Origin: Rugalucina vietnamica
Lineage: Eukaryota > Mollusca > Bivalvia > Lucinida > Lucinidae
Assembly: GCA_964017185.1 (NCBI GenBank)
Contig: OZ024870.1
Span: 61,854,812-61,918,811, forward strand
Direction of reading: 5' to 3'
DNA: 64,000 nucleotides
In this document: in pieces, positions 1-10,344 of the stretch
Position numbering within the stretch: the stretch's first letter is position 1
Layout of the letters: every line of letters starts with the position of its first letter
Made by a program: the position numbers and the translations under genes
The notes under the pieces: model-generated
What the model was told of the DNA's origin: nothing
Databases searched by the model: none
What the model saw: only the letters and a program-made list of their open reading frames with translations

Positions 1-72
1 TTGCTCCATCCCTACATGACTAAAAAATGTAGACTTGGGATGTTAAACCGCAGAACAAACAAACACATCACT
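1..72 (+). mobile_element. 3' tail of a tRNA-derived SINE (truncated by window edge)
   Basis: Matches the 3' part of the better SINE copy at 267-472: a CATGACT...AAAAA-TGTAGACT stretch, then GTTAA and an ACAAACAAACA tail. The head lies outside the window. The tail ends about 10 bp before the splice acceptor of the first visible SURF6 exon. Confidence 0.55.
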
Positions 73-82
73 TTCGTTTCAG

Positions 83-235
83 CACTAGTAAAAGAAACCA
101 ATGGAAAGGGAGAGAGAAAAAGAAAACATAAGAGCAAGGAGAGGAAACATAGAGATAATTTACTGCACACCAAGTATGTGACAGAACTACAGGAGGAACT
201 AGCCAGCAAACAGAGCAATAGTAATAGTTTACTGT
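83..235 (+). CDS. SURF6: SURF6 internal exon
   Basis: Acceptor CGTTTCAG ends at 82 and donor GTAAGT starts at 236. The exon is 153 nt, enters and leaves in phase 1, and encodes a Lys/Arg-rich stretch (GKGERKRKHKSKERKHRDN) typical of the poorly conserved N-terminal half of SURF6. Confidence 0.75.
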
Positions 236-2964
236 GTAAGTAGTATATGAGTCGCATCATGAGAAAGGGAGCACGGTGGCGTAGTGGTAGAGCGTTGGAC
301 ACCGAATCGAGAGGTCCTGGGTTCGATCCCCACAAGCGGCACCGTGTTGTGTCCTTGAGCAAGACACTTTAACTCCCTACAGTACTGGTTAAACCCAGGA
401 AGCATTGGCTCTGTCCAGACATGACTGAAAAATTGTTGACTGTGACGTTAAGCTTCAATACAAACAAACAAAGCATCATGAGAAAACCAACTGTGTGTTT
501 TCTGAACAGGTCCGACACAAACTGGCTTGTTTAGTCACAGAAGCAGGCTAGAAGCTTGAAATTTCAGATTTAAGAAGAGGGATAGTACTATCCATGTAGT
601 GAAAACAAAGGCGCTGATCAGTGGTGCAGTAACTGCACAGTACTGCACAGTTGATCTGCGTCTTTGTTTTCACATTATGCTAAATGTTGCTTTTCTCAAG
701 ATGTGGCTGATATGTAGCTGCACCACTTAGTGAATGCCAAAAATCTGCTTTTGCTTTTGAGGTATATTTTACATGCAGTTCTAATACAGAATAAAGATAT
801 TTTTTTTTTTAAACGAATGGCCAAGATCAGCAGCAAAGTACATGGACTTGAAATGTGTTGGTTAAATGGGTTAGGGGTGGGGGTAGTTGTTCTAAAATGT
901 GGCCGGACTATGACATGCGGGGCAATTACTTTTTGATCGTCCCCACAGTGCAGGGGAAATTTAGACAGGATCCTTACCCAAGGGAGATTTTCTATTGAGA
1001 AGGGCAGAGCAAAGAGCAGTTTTGACTTCCAGTTTGTTCCCTGGGGATGGTGCTGATAGCAGGGCACTGAAAGCTGAAATGTCATAATCCCCGCCCTTCT
1101 CTGTGGGTGGGGGCCAGTGGTTACAAATGACTGGTGCATAACTCATTGTAACTCACCTTACTTGACATCTTGGTAAGTCACGTGACTCATAATGATACTA
1201 TTTGATATTGTCTTACTGTACTGTTACTCTATGCTGTACAATTTTCCCAGAGTTCAGCTTGGTTGTACAAGATATCATTAGATTTTCAGATGTCTGTTTC
1301 CTGTGTTTTAGATACAGAAATCAAGGCCAAGAAGGCGAGACTGGAACCAGAGTCCAAGGGATTTAACCCTCTCACTACAGTCAGTCTAGATGTGGATGAC
1401 AAGAGAGCAAAGCTTAGAGCTAAGATTGAGGAATTGCAAGGTATGCTTCATTGCATTAACACGCCAATGCAATAGACATATGAGCTGTGTTATGAGAAAA
1501 CCAACAATGTGGTTTCCGACCAGGTCCGACACAGACAGGCTGTATGGCCACAGAAGACAGCTAGAGGCTGGAAATTTTGGATTTAGAAAGTAGAGAAATT
1601 GTACTATCCTTGTAGCGAAAACAAAGGCGCTGATCAGCTTTGCAGTTACTCCGATGCTGATCTGCGCCTTTGTTTTCGCATATGCAAAATTTTGGTTTTC
1701 CCATGATGTGGCGTGTTATTCTTACAGTTGTAAAAATTAATTTAATTGAAAATTTTTAGTTTACAAAACTGTTTTGTAAACAATTTTAACAGTTTTAAAC
1801 ATAAACAATAAAACATTTCAATAATTTGTTATTTAACATACCCCTTTATACAATTTTTTATTTACAAGTGATAAAGGAATGATACGAGCAAAGATTACGT
1901 TACAAGCAAATTTCTGAGAATATATGTCTCTCACCTTGATATTTTAGTTACTGTAAATAAATATAATCTTGAGTATTACAAATATATATATATTAACTCA
2001 TTTAAGCTTGGCATCCCTTTTATGGGACATAGGCAAACAGAATAGCCCCAGATGTGACGCCGCAGAACGCAGCGTCCCATCTGGGGCTATTCTGTTTGCT
2101 TAGAGAATTTTCATCGAAAAATGAGATAAAAGATAAAAAAATCACTCCTAACACCCCTAAAAATGAAAATGGACTCACCCAACTGATAACGATGGGAGAA
2201 TCCATTCGTCAAATATGGGTTAAACAAGAAAAAAGAGCTATGTACCTATAGTTTTATAGTCTATCACTTAATCGGCAGTTGATTATTCTCATTTTGAACT
2301 TTCAGCGAAAAGAAAACTAAACCCCAGTGACAAAGCCGAGAAGAGACGGTTAAAAAGGAAAGAAAGTAAGATGAAGCTTAAAGAAAGGAGAAAAGCTTTG
2401 AAGCAGGGTAAACAGCATCTGAACTCGGACTCTAGTAAAGCCAGTCCTAACCAAAGTATTAATGGACCAAACAGAACAACTAAAACAATGAACACTCCGT
2501 CAAAGCCGGTGTTCAACAAAGAAGGACAGATGGTGTTCAGTAAATTTGATTTTACAGATTCAAATAAGAAAGAGAAGCATAAGAATGAATTCAGGGGTAA
2601 GGATTATAAGAGGTTGTTAGAAAAGGTAGAAAAGAGAAATGAGAAAATAAACAAAGTGAAAAGTAAAGATGAGACGGCAGGGAAAGTGTTGGAAGATAAA
2701 TTTAAATGGAAAGCTGCACTGGACAAAGCTGAAGGGGAAAAAGTGAAGGATAATCCTGAACTGTTGAAAAAAGCACTGAAACGGAAAGAGAAAATGAAAG
2801 TAAAATCAAAGAAGAAGTGGCAGGACAGAGAAAATACGGTGAAAAAACACCAGGATGCAAAGCAGGAAAAGAGGACTAAGAATATACAGAATAGAAAACA
2901 GAATAAGAAAGACAATAAGCTGAAAAAGGCTAAAAAGAAAGGCAGGATAATTCCTGGTTTTTAA
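83..2964 (+). CDS. SURF6: SURF6 (surfeit locus protein 6), 3' three exons of the gene
   Basis: Nucleolar, very basic protein of the SURF6/Rrp14 family, needed for pre-rRNA processing and ribosome assembly. Three exons are visible: 83-235, 1312-1440 and 2306-2964 (stop TAA at 2962-2964). All junctions are GT/AG and phase 1, so they splice into one frame of about 313 residues. The last exon holds the family's conserved C-terminal domain: a KPVFNKEGQMVFSKFDF segment, KDYKRLLEKVEKR, KWKAALDKAEGEKVKD, LLKKALKRKEKMKVKSKKKW, and a terminal KKGRIIPGF resembling the RKKGRILP end of animal SURF6. The second exon's LDVDDKRAKLRAKIEELQ matches the short helix before the basic region. The acceptor at 81-82 shows that at least one more 5' exon lies outside the window. 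Introns contain MITEs and a SINE but the frame is unbroken. Identity is by recognition only. Confidence 0.9.
246..712. mobile_element. Palindromic MITE, 'GAGCCGC' family, copy A, interrupted by a SINE
   Basis: The ends are inverted repeats (TATGAGTCGCATCATGAGAAAA at the left; CTTTTCTCAAGATGTGGCTGATA at the right). Internally there is a hairpin, GTGAAAACAAAGGCGCTGATC... to ...GATCTGCGTCTTTGTTTTCAC. Other copies are at 1479, 33132, 35398 and 58629, with a fragment near 57510. The SINE at 267-472 sits inside it. Confidence 0.75.
267..472 (+). mobile_element. tRNA-derived SINE, full copy with 13-bp target-site duplication
   Basis: Pol III A box (GGCGTAGTGGTAGAGCG) and B box (GGGTTCGATCCCC) form the tRNA-like head. 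Next comes a central domain with GTGTCCTTGAGCAAGACACT, a motif I recall from deeply conserved animal SINE central domains, then an ACAAACAAACAAA tail. It is flanked by the direct repeat GCATCATGAGAAA (254-266 and 473-485), so it inserted into the surrounding MITE. Not a functional tRNA gene. Confidence 0.85.
1312..1440 (+). CDS. SURF6: SURF6 internal exon
   Basis: Acceptor TGTTTTAG ends at 1311 and donor GTATGC starts at 1441. The exon is 129 nt, phase 1 in and out. It encodes the LDVDDKRAKLRAKIEELQ helix that precedes the basic C-terminal part in the family. Confidence 0.85.
1479..1714. mobile_element. Palindromic MITE, 'GAGCCGC' family, copy B
   Basis: Inverted ends (ATGAGAAAACCAACA and TTTTGGTTTTCCCATGATGTGG) around the same internal hairpin (GCGAAAACAAAGGCGCTGATC / GATCTGCGCCTTTGTTTTCGC). 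It lies in the last SURF6 intron, about 40 bp after the exon. Confidence 0.75.
1993..2223. mobile_element. Short MITE, 'TTAACTCATTTAAGC' family, copy A
   Basis: About 230 bp, starting TTAACTCATTTAAGC and ending ATATGGGTTAA. A strong internal hairpin pairs GCAAACAGAATAGCCCCAGATG with CATCTGGGGCTATTCTGTTTGC. Copies B and C are at 3078 and 4565. Confidence 0.75.
2306..2964 (+). CDS. SURF6: SURF6 terminal coding exon
   Basis: Acceptor ACTTTCAG ends at 2305. The exon enters in phase 1 and ends at TAA 2962-2964. It encodes about 219 residues with the whole conserved C-terminal SURF6 domain. An internal ATG at 2371 is not the start, because the reading frame and homology (KAEKRRLKRKESK...) continue upstream to the acceptor. 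Confidence 0.92.
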
Positions 2965-3077
2965 TAGCATCATAACTTGATCTGTCTGATTCTTTATAGT
3001 CTTTCAAACAATGAGCTTGTTATCAGTCATATTATGGAAGAGTACTGAATAGCTGGTTTGTAAATTTTGATATCTGT

Positions 3078-3313
3078 TTAACTCCTACAAGCCTGGCATC
3101 CTTTTTATTTGACATACCGGTAGGCAAATAGTATATCCCCTGGCCCAGATGTGAGTGGCGTCCCATCTGATGCTATACTGTTAGCGTAAAGAAATTTAAT
3201 CGAAAATTTGAATACATGTACAAAATTTAAATTACTCCTTATGTTCCTAAAAATGAAAATGGACTCGCCCAAATGAAAATGATGGGCAAGTCCATTCATC
3301 ATATATGGGTTAA
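3078..3313. mobile_element. Short MITE, 'TTAACTCATTTAAGC' family, copy B
   Basis: Diverged copy of the element at 1993-2223, with TTAACTCC and GGGTTAAT ends and the same AAAAATGAAAATGGACTC stretch near the 3' end. The central hairpin is partly eroded. Confidence 0.7.
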
Positions 3314-3597
3314 TACATTCACAAAGGCCTCTGCTTCAGAAAACCTGTCATACCTGTTACGTAGCAAGAAAGTTTTAATGTCTTATACTAAATGTGAACA
3401 CAAGTGTTGTTCAGATTGCAGATAAACACTATCAGTGCTTTATCCAGGTATCTCCAGGGTCAGAAAAGAGGCCCAACTGAAATTTTCCTAAAATCATGCA
3501 AAATTCCCAGTTTTGGCAACTTCCACCTAGAATTTTCATTCCCAAAAGCAGGTTATTTTCCCAATTTGGGGGAAAAAGCCTTATTCCCAAAATATCC

Positions 3598-3690
3598 TGG
3601 TGGTAGTGCATTAGACTTGAGAGCGAGAGGTCAGTGCTTTGGCATTTAATGCATCTATGTTGTGTTCTTGAAATAGCTGGCCACTAAAAA
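3598..3690 (+). mobile_element. Degenerate SINE fragment (tRNA-like head)
   Basis: GGTGGTAGTGCATTAGACTTGAGAG resembles the A-box/anticodon part of the SINE at 267. It is followed by TGTTGTGTTCTTGA, resembling the central domain. The B box is eroded. Confidence 0.4.
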
Positions 3691-3756
3691 AGTTCCTTTG
3701 TTGTTAAAAACGCATCATCTTCACTTGACAAGGTTTACTATTAATACATCAGGAAA

Positions 3757-4025
3757 GCATGTCCGTGTAATGTATACCCCCTTGAACCCCACTTTCATAT
3801 AGCAAAACTGGGGTATGCAGGGGTATACCTATTTTTCTTATTTTTGCTCCAAAACATAGATTGTGGGTACTCGTTAGAACCGTCTCGGCGAGGCGGTTCT
3901 AACGTGTACCCACAATCTATGTTTTGAGCAAAAATAAGAAAAATATCAAAAATTTTCCGCTGAAAATTTCCAATTTTTAAAGCTCATAAAATCTCTGTTT
4001 ATTGCATGGGCAAGTTTTCGTAATG
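3757..4025. mobile_element. Hairpin MITE, 'ATGTCCGTG' family, copy i
   Basis: The core is a near-perfect inverted repeat: CTTATTTTTGCTCCAAAACATAG through TAGAACCG...CGGTTCTA back to ACATAGATTGTGGGTAC read on the other strand. Flanks GCATGTCCGTGTAATGTATACC and GCATGGGCAAGTTTTCG mark the ends. Other copies are at 49897, 52950 (partial), 53664 and 60188. Confidence 0.75.
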
Positions 4026-4117
4026 AGATCTGTGTTATTACATGTACTGGAGATGATCACTGTAGAAATGTTGGCAATTTTCTTTACAGTTTTGTCTTTC
4101 ACCATGTGTAAATGGGG

Positions 4118-4290
4118 TAGTTATGGACCAATTTTAGAGCATTGGACTTAGAATGGACATGTCTTGGGTTCGGACTCCAATTGCACCAAGTTGTGCCCTT
4201 GAGAAAGGGACATTAATTCCCCATAGTACTCCCCAAGAAGCAGTTGCTGGCTGGGACATTTTAAAAACCACAGTCCAAACAAACAAACAA
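4118..4290 (+). mobile_element. Diverged tRNA-derived SINE
   Basis: Order as in the SINE at 267: TTTTAGAGCATTGGACTTAGA head, degraded B box (GGGTTCGGACTCC), GTGCCCTTGAGAAAGGGACATTAA central domain, CCAAACAAACAAAC tail. Confidence 0.65.
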
Positions 4291-4564
4291 AACTTTCTGT
4301 TAATGATCTCTGGTTTGACTTTTATTGCCACTTTGTCTGATCGTGTTTCAATAAGTTATGTCACAGAACATAATTAGTGCAGAATCAACTTGTTGACTGA
4401 TACTTAGAGGTTGATTGTTAAGAATATATATGATACAAACATAAATGTCTTGTTTCTGTGTATTGTTATCCAGTAAAACCACAGTCAGGTAGAAATTATC
4501 ATATTTACATGTAATCAGTTCTGAATTAAAACATTAAATTTAAGTTTGAAATGCACACAACGGT

Positions 4565-4801
4565 TTAACTCATTTAAGCCTCGCGTCCCTTTTATGGGAC
4601 ATAGGCAAACAGAATAGCCCCAGATGTGATGCCGCAGAACGTGGCATCCCATCTGGGGCTATTCTGTTTGCTAAAAGGATTTTCATCAAAAATTTATTTG
4701 AAAATTGAAAGTCACTCCTGATGCCCCTAAAAATGAAAGTGGACTCACCCAAATGATAATGATGGGAAAATCCATTCGTCAAATATTCAAATATGGTTTA
4801 A
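4565..4801. mobile_element. Short MITE, 'TTAACTCATTTAAGC' family, copy C
   Basis: Close to copy A, with the same GCAAACAGAATAGCCCC hairpin and the same TTAACTCATTTAAGCC / ATATGGTTTAA ends. Confidence 0.75.
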
Positions 4802-5186
4802 TTCCTTGTCATGGCAATAGTGCAAAACTCATATGCTTGATACATGTATTAACAGTTGTAAGAAAAGTCTGAGAAGGTCTAGGAATTGATGCAATTAAAT
4901 TTCAAATCTCATTGCGAGACACTAGGTGGGAAAGAAAAGACAGCACAAGACATAATATTGAAATCCCCCAAATAGTAAGATGACAAGCTATTTTCCAGCA
5001 ACATAGCCAGTACGAAGCTGCCTGTTGGAAAGAATTTAATTTACTGTACATAAATTAGTAATGAACAGTTTGAAGCAATGACCAGGAACTAATGCAATAG
5101 AACCAAAGTCCTGTTCTAAATCCAAAATGAGAGCCTCATCACCCACCCGTCCTTTTGGGAGGTTAGCAGTCCATATGAAACACTGA

Positions 5187-5285
5187 AGGGACAGTGGCTG
5201 AGTGGTTAAGAGCACTGATATTTCATTACCGCGCTTAACCATTCAATCATCTCGCCACTGTGTCTGGTGTGGGTTCGAGCCCCAT
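5187..5285 (+). repeat. tRNA-like sequence (SINE head or tRNA pseudogene)
   Basis: TGGCTGAGTGGTTAAGAGCA resembles a Ser/Leu-type A box and GGTGTGGGTTCGAGCCCC is a good B box. No convincing acceptor stem closes, and the spacing is too long for an ordinary tRNA, so a SINE head is more likely than a working gene. Confidence 0.4.
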
Positions 5286-7075
5286 GTTATGCTGAAACTT
5301 TAAATGAGGCTTTGAGGTTGTCTTTATAGCGTAAACTTCTGGCGACCTGGAGAGCGCTCGTTGAAAACTTTCATTGGGACTCTCTCATCAGATATAACAT
5401 ATTCCGTCTTGGCTAGCTTTTTAATACTGAGACTGTATGCATGCTTTGCATCCTTGTCTTCACCAGGATCTCTGTACATATGTGTTGAATCTTGTCTTGA
5501 CATTTGCTTTTAACATCTTCTCAAGCAGCATAGGTGGATATGGTTAATGCCCCTATAAGTCGAATCCCACGTTTCGTCGCGAATTAAGATATTTTAACAT
5601 TATCTAAGTGAGACGATCTTCACGAACATGCGTTAAAATAATTCGTATTGAAGTCTTTTTTATTTTTTCATTTTTTATTATTTTTATTATTTATTTTTTT
5701 TTTACATCGGCTGAATCTTAATCGCCACATATTCCGGGTATTCGGAACTTAAATTGTAGTTCGACAAAGAATTGGCTAATCCTGCGATTATATGGCGAAA
5801 CCGAAGTTTGACCACAAGAGGTGTGTACACGTTTTATCTGATAAGACGTCGGTATGTTACACGTGGACGTTTGGAATGCACCTGAATTTATAACTATGTT
5901 CATACAAGTAGTGTTACCCCTGGTTGGTATTGCATCTGCTGATCATCATCATCAATGATTGCCTCCCTCAGTACTTGAGTATTTTCGCAATGTGATGGAG
6001 AATGCCCACACCCCAAGGATTAAACGAGGTCTATGCAGGGAACTGTTATATAACAGCTCCCTGGTCTATGTAAACTGGTTAAATGGTTTAAAACTGTATC
6101 AGTATTATCTGAAACCCTCACCCTCGGAAAAAAAATCAACAATCGATATCTGTATCGTGTTCCGAGTAGGGCCAATGCTGGTATATTTCACTCCGGGAGA
6201 GAGAGCGTTGGTTGTTGTCAAAGCGATCATACTTCCTATCATCATATCCCACTTCATTTTTTCACGAGCCGTGTGATGTTGGGCCAATCTGCGCTGTAAA
6301 ATGGCTGTATCACGGGTATACCGGGCGTAGAATATACTATGCAAAATAAATTTAGCAATTTTTGATGTTACATATAATTTTTATTACCTTAGAGCAATTT
6401 TAGACATTTCTTTGATTTAAATGACAAGAACAGTGTCTTAGGCACATGCTACGATGAATTTAAAAACGCCATCCTTTAAAGAGGCTTCTGGAACAACCAA
6501 GAAATACAGAAATGGTGTGAATGCAAAATTCTCAACCATTGAACACAATGCAAGCAGCTGACTTTTGTTAAGTCTATTAGGCTCATCCTTTTCACTACTT
6601 TATGAACGTTGTTGTCTATTTCGGTAAAAACTTTACCTGCCAAAAACGACGTCAGCGCGCCGTCAAGTGGTCGAAAGTGCCTTAATTTCGAATTACTTGG
6701 TTTCTTTGGATTTTCATAAAAACAAAACAAGACAAATGAAGCACAATGTAGCCAATGACATGGTCAGTAACACTTGAACGTTTGGACGATAATGAAGGAG
6801 CAAAAGAAAAAAAAAACAACAACAAAAAAAAAACATCGAATTCAAAAACTTACGATCTTTATTTCTCGGCGATAAAATTTTGCTTCCAAACGTTTCAAAT
6901 GTTTTTCTTTGTTTTGATGACTAAACATTTGCTTAAGCATGATTTTCGTAATTTTTCGCTTGCAAGTTCTTGCAGAAGTTTACCACTTACGCCCATATTC
7001 CAAAATACGACTTTTATTCATTACGTGCAGAGACTGGCGAATGTTACGAAAATTGATAAATTTATTTACTATAAA
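5286..7075. other. Gene-free stretch
   Basis: No coding region recognised. ORFs of 79-118 codons are present but match nothing I know and have no splice context. There is a T-rich run at 5655-5704 and a 26-bp imperfect palindrome (AGGGAACTGTTATATAACAG...) near 6034-6062. Confidence 0.5.
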
Positions 7076-7398
7076 CATATTTCACTGGGTGCTTCCTTCG
7101 TCCCGATATAAAAACTTATTAAAAAGGTTTTGTTTGACTTTTACTATATGTCCCGATAAGATTTGATTTGATTCTTATTTATGACGTCACTGAAAGAATT
7201 TCAAGTCATAATATAGTGCTTTGAATGCAATTTTATGGTAAAATTTAATTTGATTCGTTAAAAAGTGATATCAATTCAGCAATTAATGTTATTGGCGACT
7301 CTGACTGTGTTAAAGAAGTAGAACAAAATCCGGTACCAAAAAGTCAAACAAAACCTTTTTTATATCGGGACCAAGGAAGCACCCAGTGATATTTGGAT
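7076..7398. repeat. Inverted repeat with about 63-bp arms
   Basis: The left arm (TTTCACTGGGTGCTTCCTTC...GTTTGACTTTT, 7080-7142) is repeated in inverse orientation at 7335-7395, separated by about 190 bp of AT-rich sequence. Probably a MITE or fold-back remnant. Confidence 0.6.
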
Positions 7399-7845
7399 TC
7401 GAGATATTTAACACCATTAGACATTTCTTGCCTAACGCGAGATAGATTTGTACACCATACACTGAATTACAAACGTATTTTTAATGGGGATGTCTCAAAA
7501 TAAATTCCAATCTTCTATACGTGTGGATCCTTTTTTGTTGATCAGACCGACGCTAACCTTGAGCTGCACAGTCAAGTCTGATAGCTGGTCCTATAATCGG
7601 CTAAGCGATCACACCAATGCTGATATGTGCACTGACAGAAAAAGCAGGTTATCTCATGACATTTCTTGTCTATTCGTACATAGTTTTGTACATCGTATTC
7701 TTATAATTGGTCGCGATGCAAGAAAACTTTCTTTTGTCAGGTTGCACAAGTACTTTTAAGACATACACGGACAACAGCTATGCCATGTAAGTTAGCCGCA
7801 CTGTTCTCGTGCAAGCCTTCCGGAACCAACCGGTGCTCTATGCAC

Positions 7846-7940
7846 ATTTCTTTCACCATAGGTTACTACCCGGGAAGCGGTGGTTCTGTTCCGACATGAC
7901 AAAACTGTTGACAGGGATATTTAACCATAATACGAACCGC
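7846..7940 (+). mobile_element. SINE 3' fragment
   Basis: CCCGGGAAGCGGTGGTTCTG...CCGACATGAC...AACTGTTGACAGGG...TTAACCATAATACGAAC parallels the 3' third of the SINE at 267-472. The tRNA head is absent. Confidence 0.5.
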
Positions 7941-7977
7941 TGACAGAAACCAAAAAAATCAGCGGATGACGGTGAAA

Positions 7978-8164
7978 GCGCGGATCCAGAGGGGGGTACC
8001 AGGGTTCCGGACCCCCCCCCCCCCCTAGAATTTGAAAATTTTACCTAAAAAAGGTAATTTCGGGATTTTTTTAGGGTTGGACCCCCCACCCCCCCCCCCT
8101 CGTCTGTGACCAAAAATTACCATTTTCGTTGGACCCCCTCTCATGAAAATTTCTGGATCCGCGC
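7978..8164. mobile_element. MITE with GCGCGGATCCAGA terminal inverted repeats
   Basis: Ends GCGCGGATCCAGAGGGGGG and TTTCTGGATCCGCGC are inverted repeats. The interior has two long C-runs (near 8016-8033 and 8085-8099) and AAATTTTACC blocks. No coding capacity. Confidence 0.65.
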
Positions 8165-8486
8165 ATGATATCCGTTACGTAGAAATGTTCTTATGAATAC
8201 ATGCTTCATGAAAGAAATATGCTGACCGTGGTCATTAATCTCGGGCTTGTTCGATACGAGCCATACACTTGGCCGATCTCGCAACCGAATTCGATTTGGA
8301 GTTATAAATCATTTAACTCCAAATACCGGTTGCTTGAACGGTCGAAAGAATAAGATGCATAATCACAGAAAATTATTACACTGAACGCATTGCCGAACTG
8401 AACACTTTTTGGAGTGTTTTAAACGCATACACGGTGGAAAGGCAACATTTATTTCATTTTAGCACTCCACTGGGCCTTCCATTTAA

Positions 8487-9000
8487 GGGGTGCTCACACA
8501 ACAGGGTATAGCGTCAACTTATGCCGACGTATTAGATATTTTGTCCATACGTTGGTGTACGTTCGGAATAAGTTATGCATAACTTCCGGATACGCTACAA
8601 TACGCTGACATACGTTGTCGTACGTCATGTACGCCCAGAATGTTGTGCGTGCACAAAATTTCCAACGTACGCCGACGTACTGATAATACATTACTCATAA
8701 GTTAGGCGTAGGCAACGAATACATTATGCACAAGTTCATGAATGATACCTGTAAGGAACTCATACGGTCGCATACGCTGTCATACGCCAAAGCCCTCCTG
8801 GATGTTTTTAGCGTATAAGAAGCGTATGCATAACGCATTGCCAACCTACGAGCAGCGTACTCGGAGCATATGCAGCGTAAGTTAAACGTGCGAAGAAAAT
8901 ACTCAGCGTATGCGCAACTTACGCGTAGCGCATCGGCCAGCCCAAAGCGCCGCGAGAACGCCAAGGAAAAACGAATATATTTGTGAAAAGGCAAACCAAG
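8487..9000. repeat. Block of degenerate TACG/CGTA codeword repeats
   Basis: Starts near GGTGCTCACAC. It is filled with variants of a short word on both strands (CATACGTTGG, TACGCTGACATACG, CGTACGCCGACGTAC, CATACGCTGTCATACGCC, AGCGTATGC), giving a marked local excess of TACG and CGTA. No open reading frame of note. It resembles the blocks at 9012-10085 and 59071-60094 in style but uses a different word. Confidence 0.5.
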
Positions 9001-9011
9001 ACATCATTAGT

Positions 9012-10085
9012 ACCGCGTTCTCTTTGCGTTGCTACGGAGTTCACACTGCGTTCTACCGCGTTTCTACAGAGTTCTAGCCGGTGATTCAAAACGCTTGCAC
9101 GACCTTAAAATTTTCACTGTCCTTGCGCGGCGCTTTTGGTGTGTACATTGCGTTTCCACGGCGTTCGCCTCGCGCTTCCATGGCGTTGTGGCACTGCGCT
9201 GATGGGTTATAGATGTCTCTGTCATTTGTACGTTTTGCTTTCAAGAATATCCTCTAATCTTAGCTCTGGCATCAGTCTGTGAAAATGACTATGCTGAAAA
9301 CTTCTGGCTGCCTCCAACCATGGCCAGACCCAAAGCATTCTTTGCTCCCTGCTCTGTGTCTTTACAGCACTATACTGGCAGCATCAACAGCATTTTATCT
9401 GCTGTGCCTATATATATACAAGTAATCAACAGTTGTTCGATAGACATTGTGAAAGAAATCCGTATACATGTATGTGCATCAGATTTAGATAGTGTTTGGT
9501 TTGCTTTTGTCATTTTTTTAGATTTGCATAATTAATCTATTTTCATCTATTTTTGTCATAAAAACACCATTGGACTCGGTAAGTGAAAGCTCCACGCGAG
9601 CGCAATGGTCGCCGTGACAGCGCCTCGCGAACGCCGTGACAGCGCCTAGCAAACGCCACAGGAAAAGTTAAACAGTAAAATAATTGACACGCCGTGAAAG
9701 CGCGGAATCGGCGATGTGTAGACGCAGTGACATCGTGATGGACGCCGTGCCATCTCTGTGCAAACGCCATTGGCTACCATGGCGTTTGCACTATTATCTC
9801 ATTGTGTGCCCGGGGAGCTCATGGCGCGTTGATGAAGTTGTCACCGCGTCGCCACGGCGTCCTCATATCGTCCACACGGCGTTCATACGGCGCCCTTATT
9901 ATAACGCAAAGCGACGGAATTTGTTTTGAGCATGTCCAAACGAAACGCCGACCCTTGGCGTGCTAGGATTTCCCATGGCTTTAGCTGGTGATGCCACCAC
10001 GTTGCTACGGCGTTGGTGGCGTTCGTATCGCTCATATCGGCGTTCTGCATTTTTCTAGAACATCGTGCTAGCGCCGCCCTGGTGT
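9012..10085. repeat. Block of degenerate GCGTT/AACGC codeword repeats, interrupted by about 350 bp
   Basis: From CCGCGTTCTCTTTGCGTTG to GCGCCGCCCTGGTGTGACA the sequence repeats variants of ACGCCGTGACAGCGCC and GGCGTTNNNACGGCG. A segment of ordinary composition (about 9205-9570) splits it. Motifs TTCACACTG (about 9041) and GGTGTGA (about 10079) resemble the ends of the element at 59071. No gene recognised. Confidence 0.45.
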
Positions 10086-10158
10086 GACAGGATTTCCGGT
10101 TAAGGATAACTGACAGATCGGACATGATCTTGGCTGTACGCCGTGGTCGTAAAGCAAG

Positions 10159-10191
10159 AAAACAAACAAACAAACAAACAAACGAACGAAC
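10159..10191 (+). repeat. (AAAC)n simple repeat
   Basis: Eight or so AAAC/AAACG units; possibly the poly-A-like tail of an eroded retroelement. Confidence 0.7.
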
Positions 10192-10344
10192 CGTGCGCAC
10201 AGACAAACATTTAATTTACAAATGAATAGTTGAATAAACGAAAGTGTTCTAAAAGTGCGTCATTGCAATGAAATATCTTGAGATAATCCCTGACTTTTTG
10301 TCAATGTATGGTGTATTTACATCTCAGAGTACATCTCGGGTTAT

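Noticed and set aside
279..330. Functional tRNA gene
   Set aside because: A and B boxes are present but the cloverleaf is not complete and the sequence continues into a SINE body with tail and target duplication.
2604..2915. 103-codon - strand ORF
   Set aside because: Antisense shadow of the Lys-rich SURF6 terminal exon (Phe/Leu/Ser-rich).
5959..6276. 105-codon + strand ORF
   Set aside because: Unrecognised composition, no splice or promoter context, overlapping - strand ORF of equal quality.
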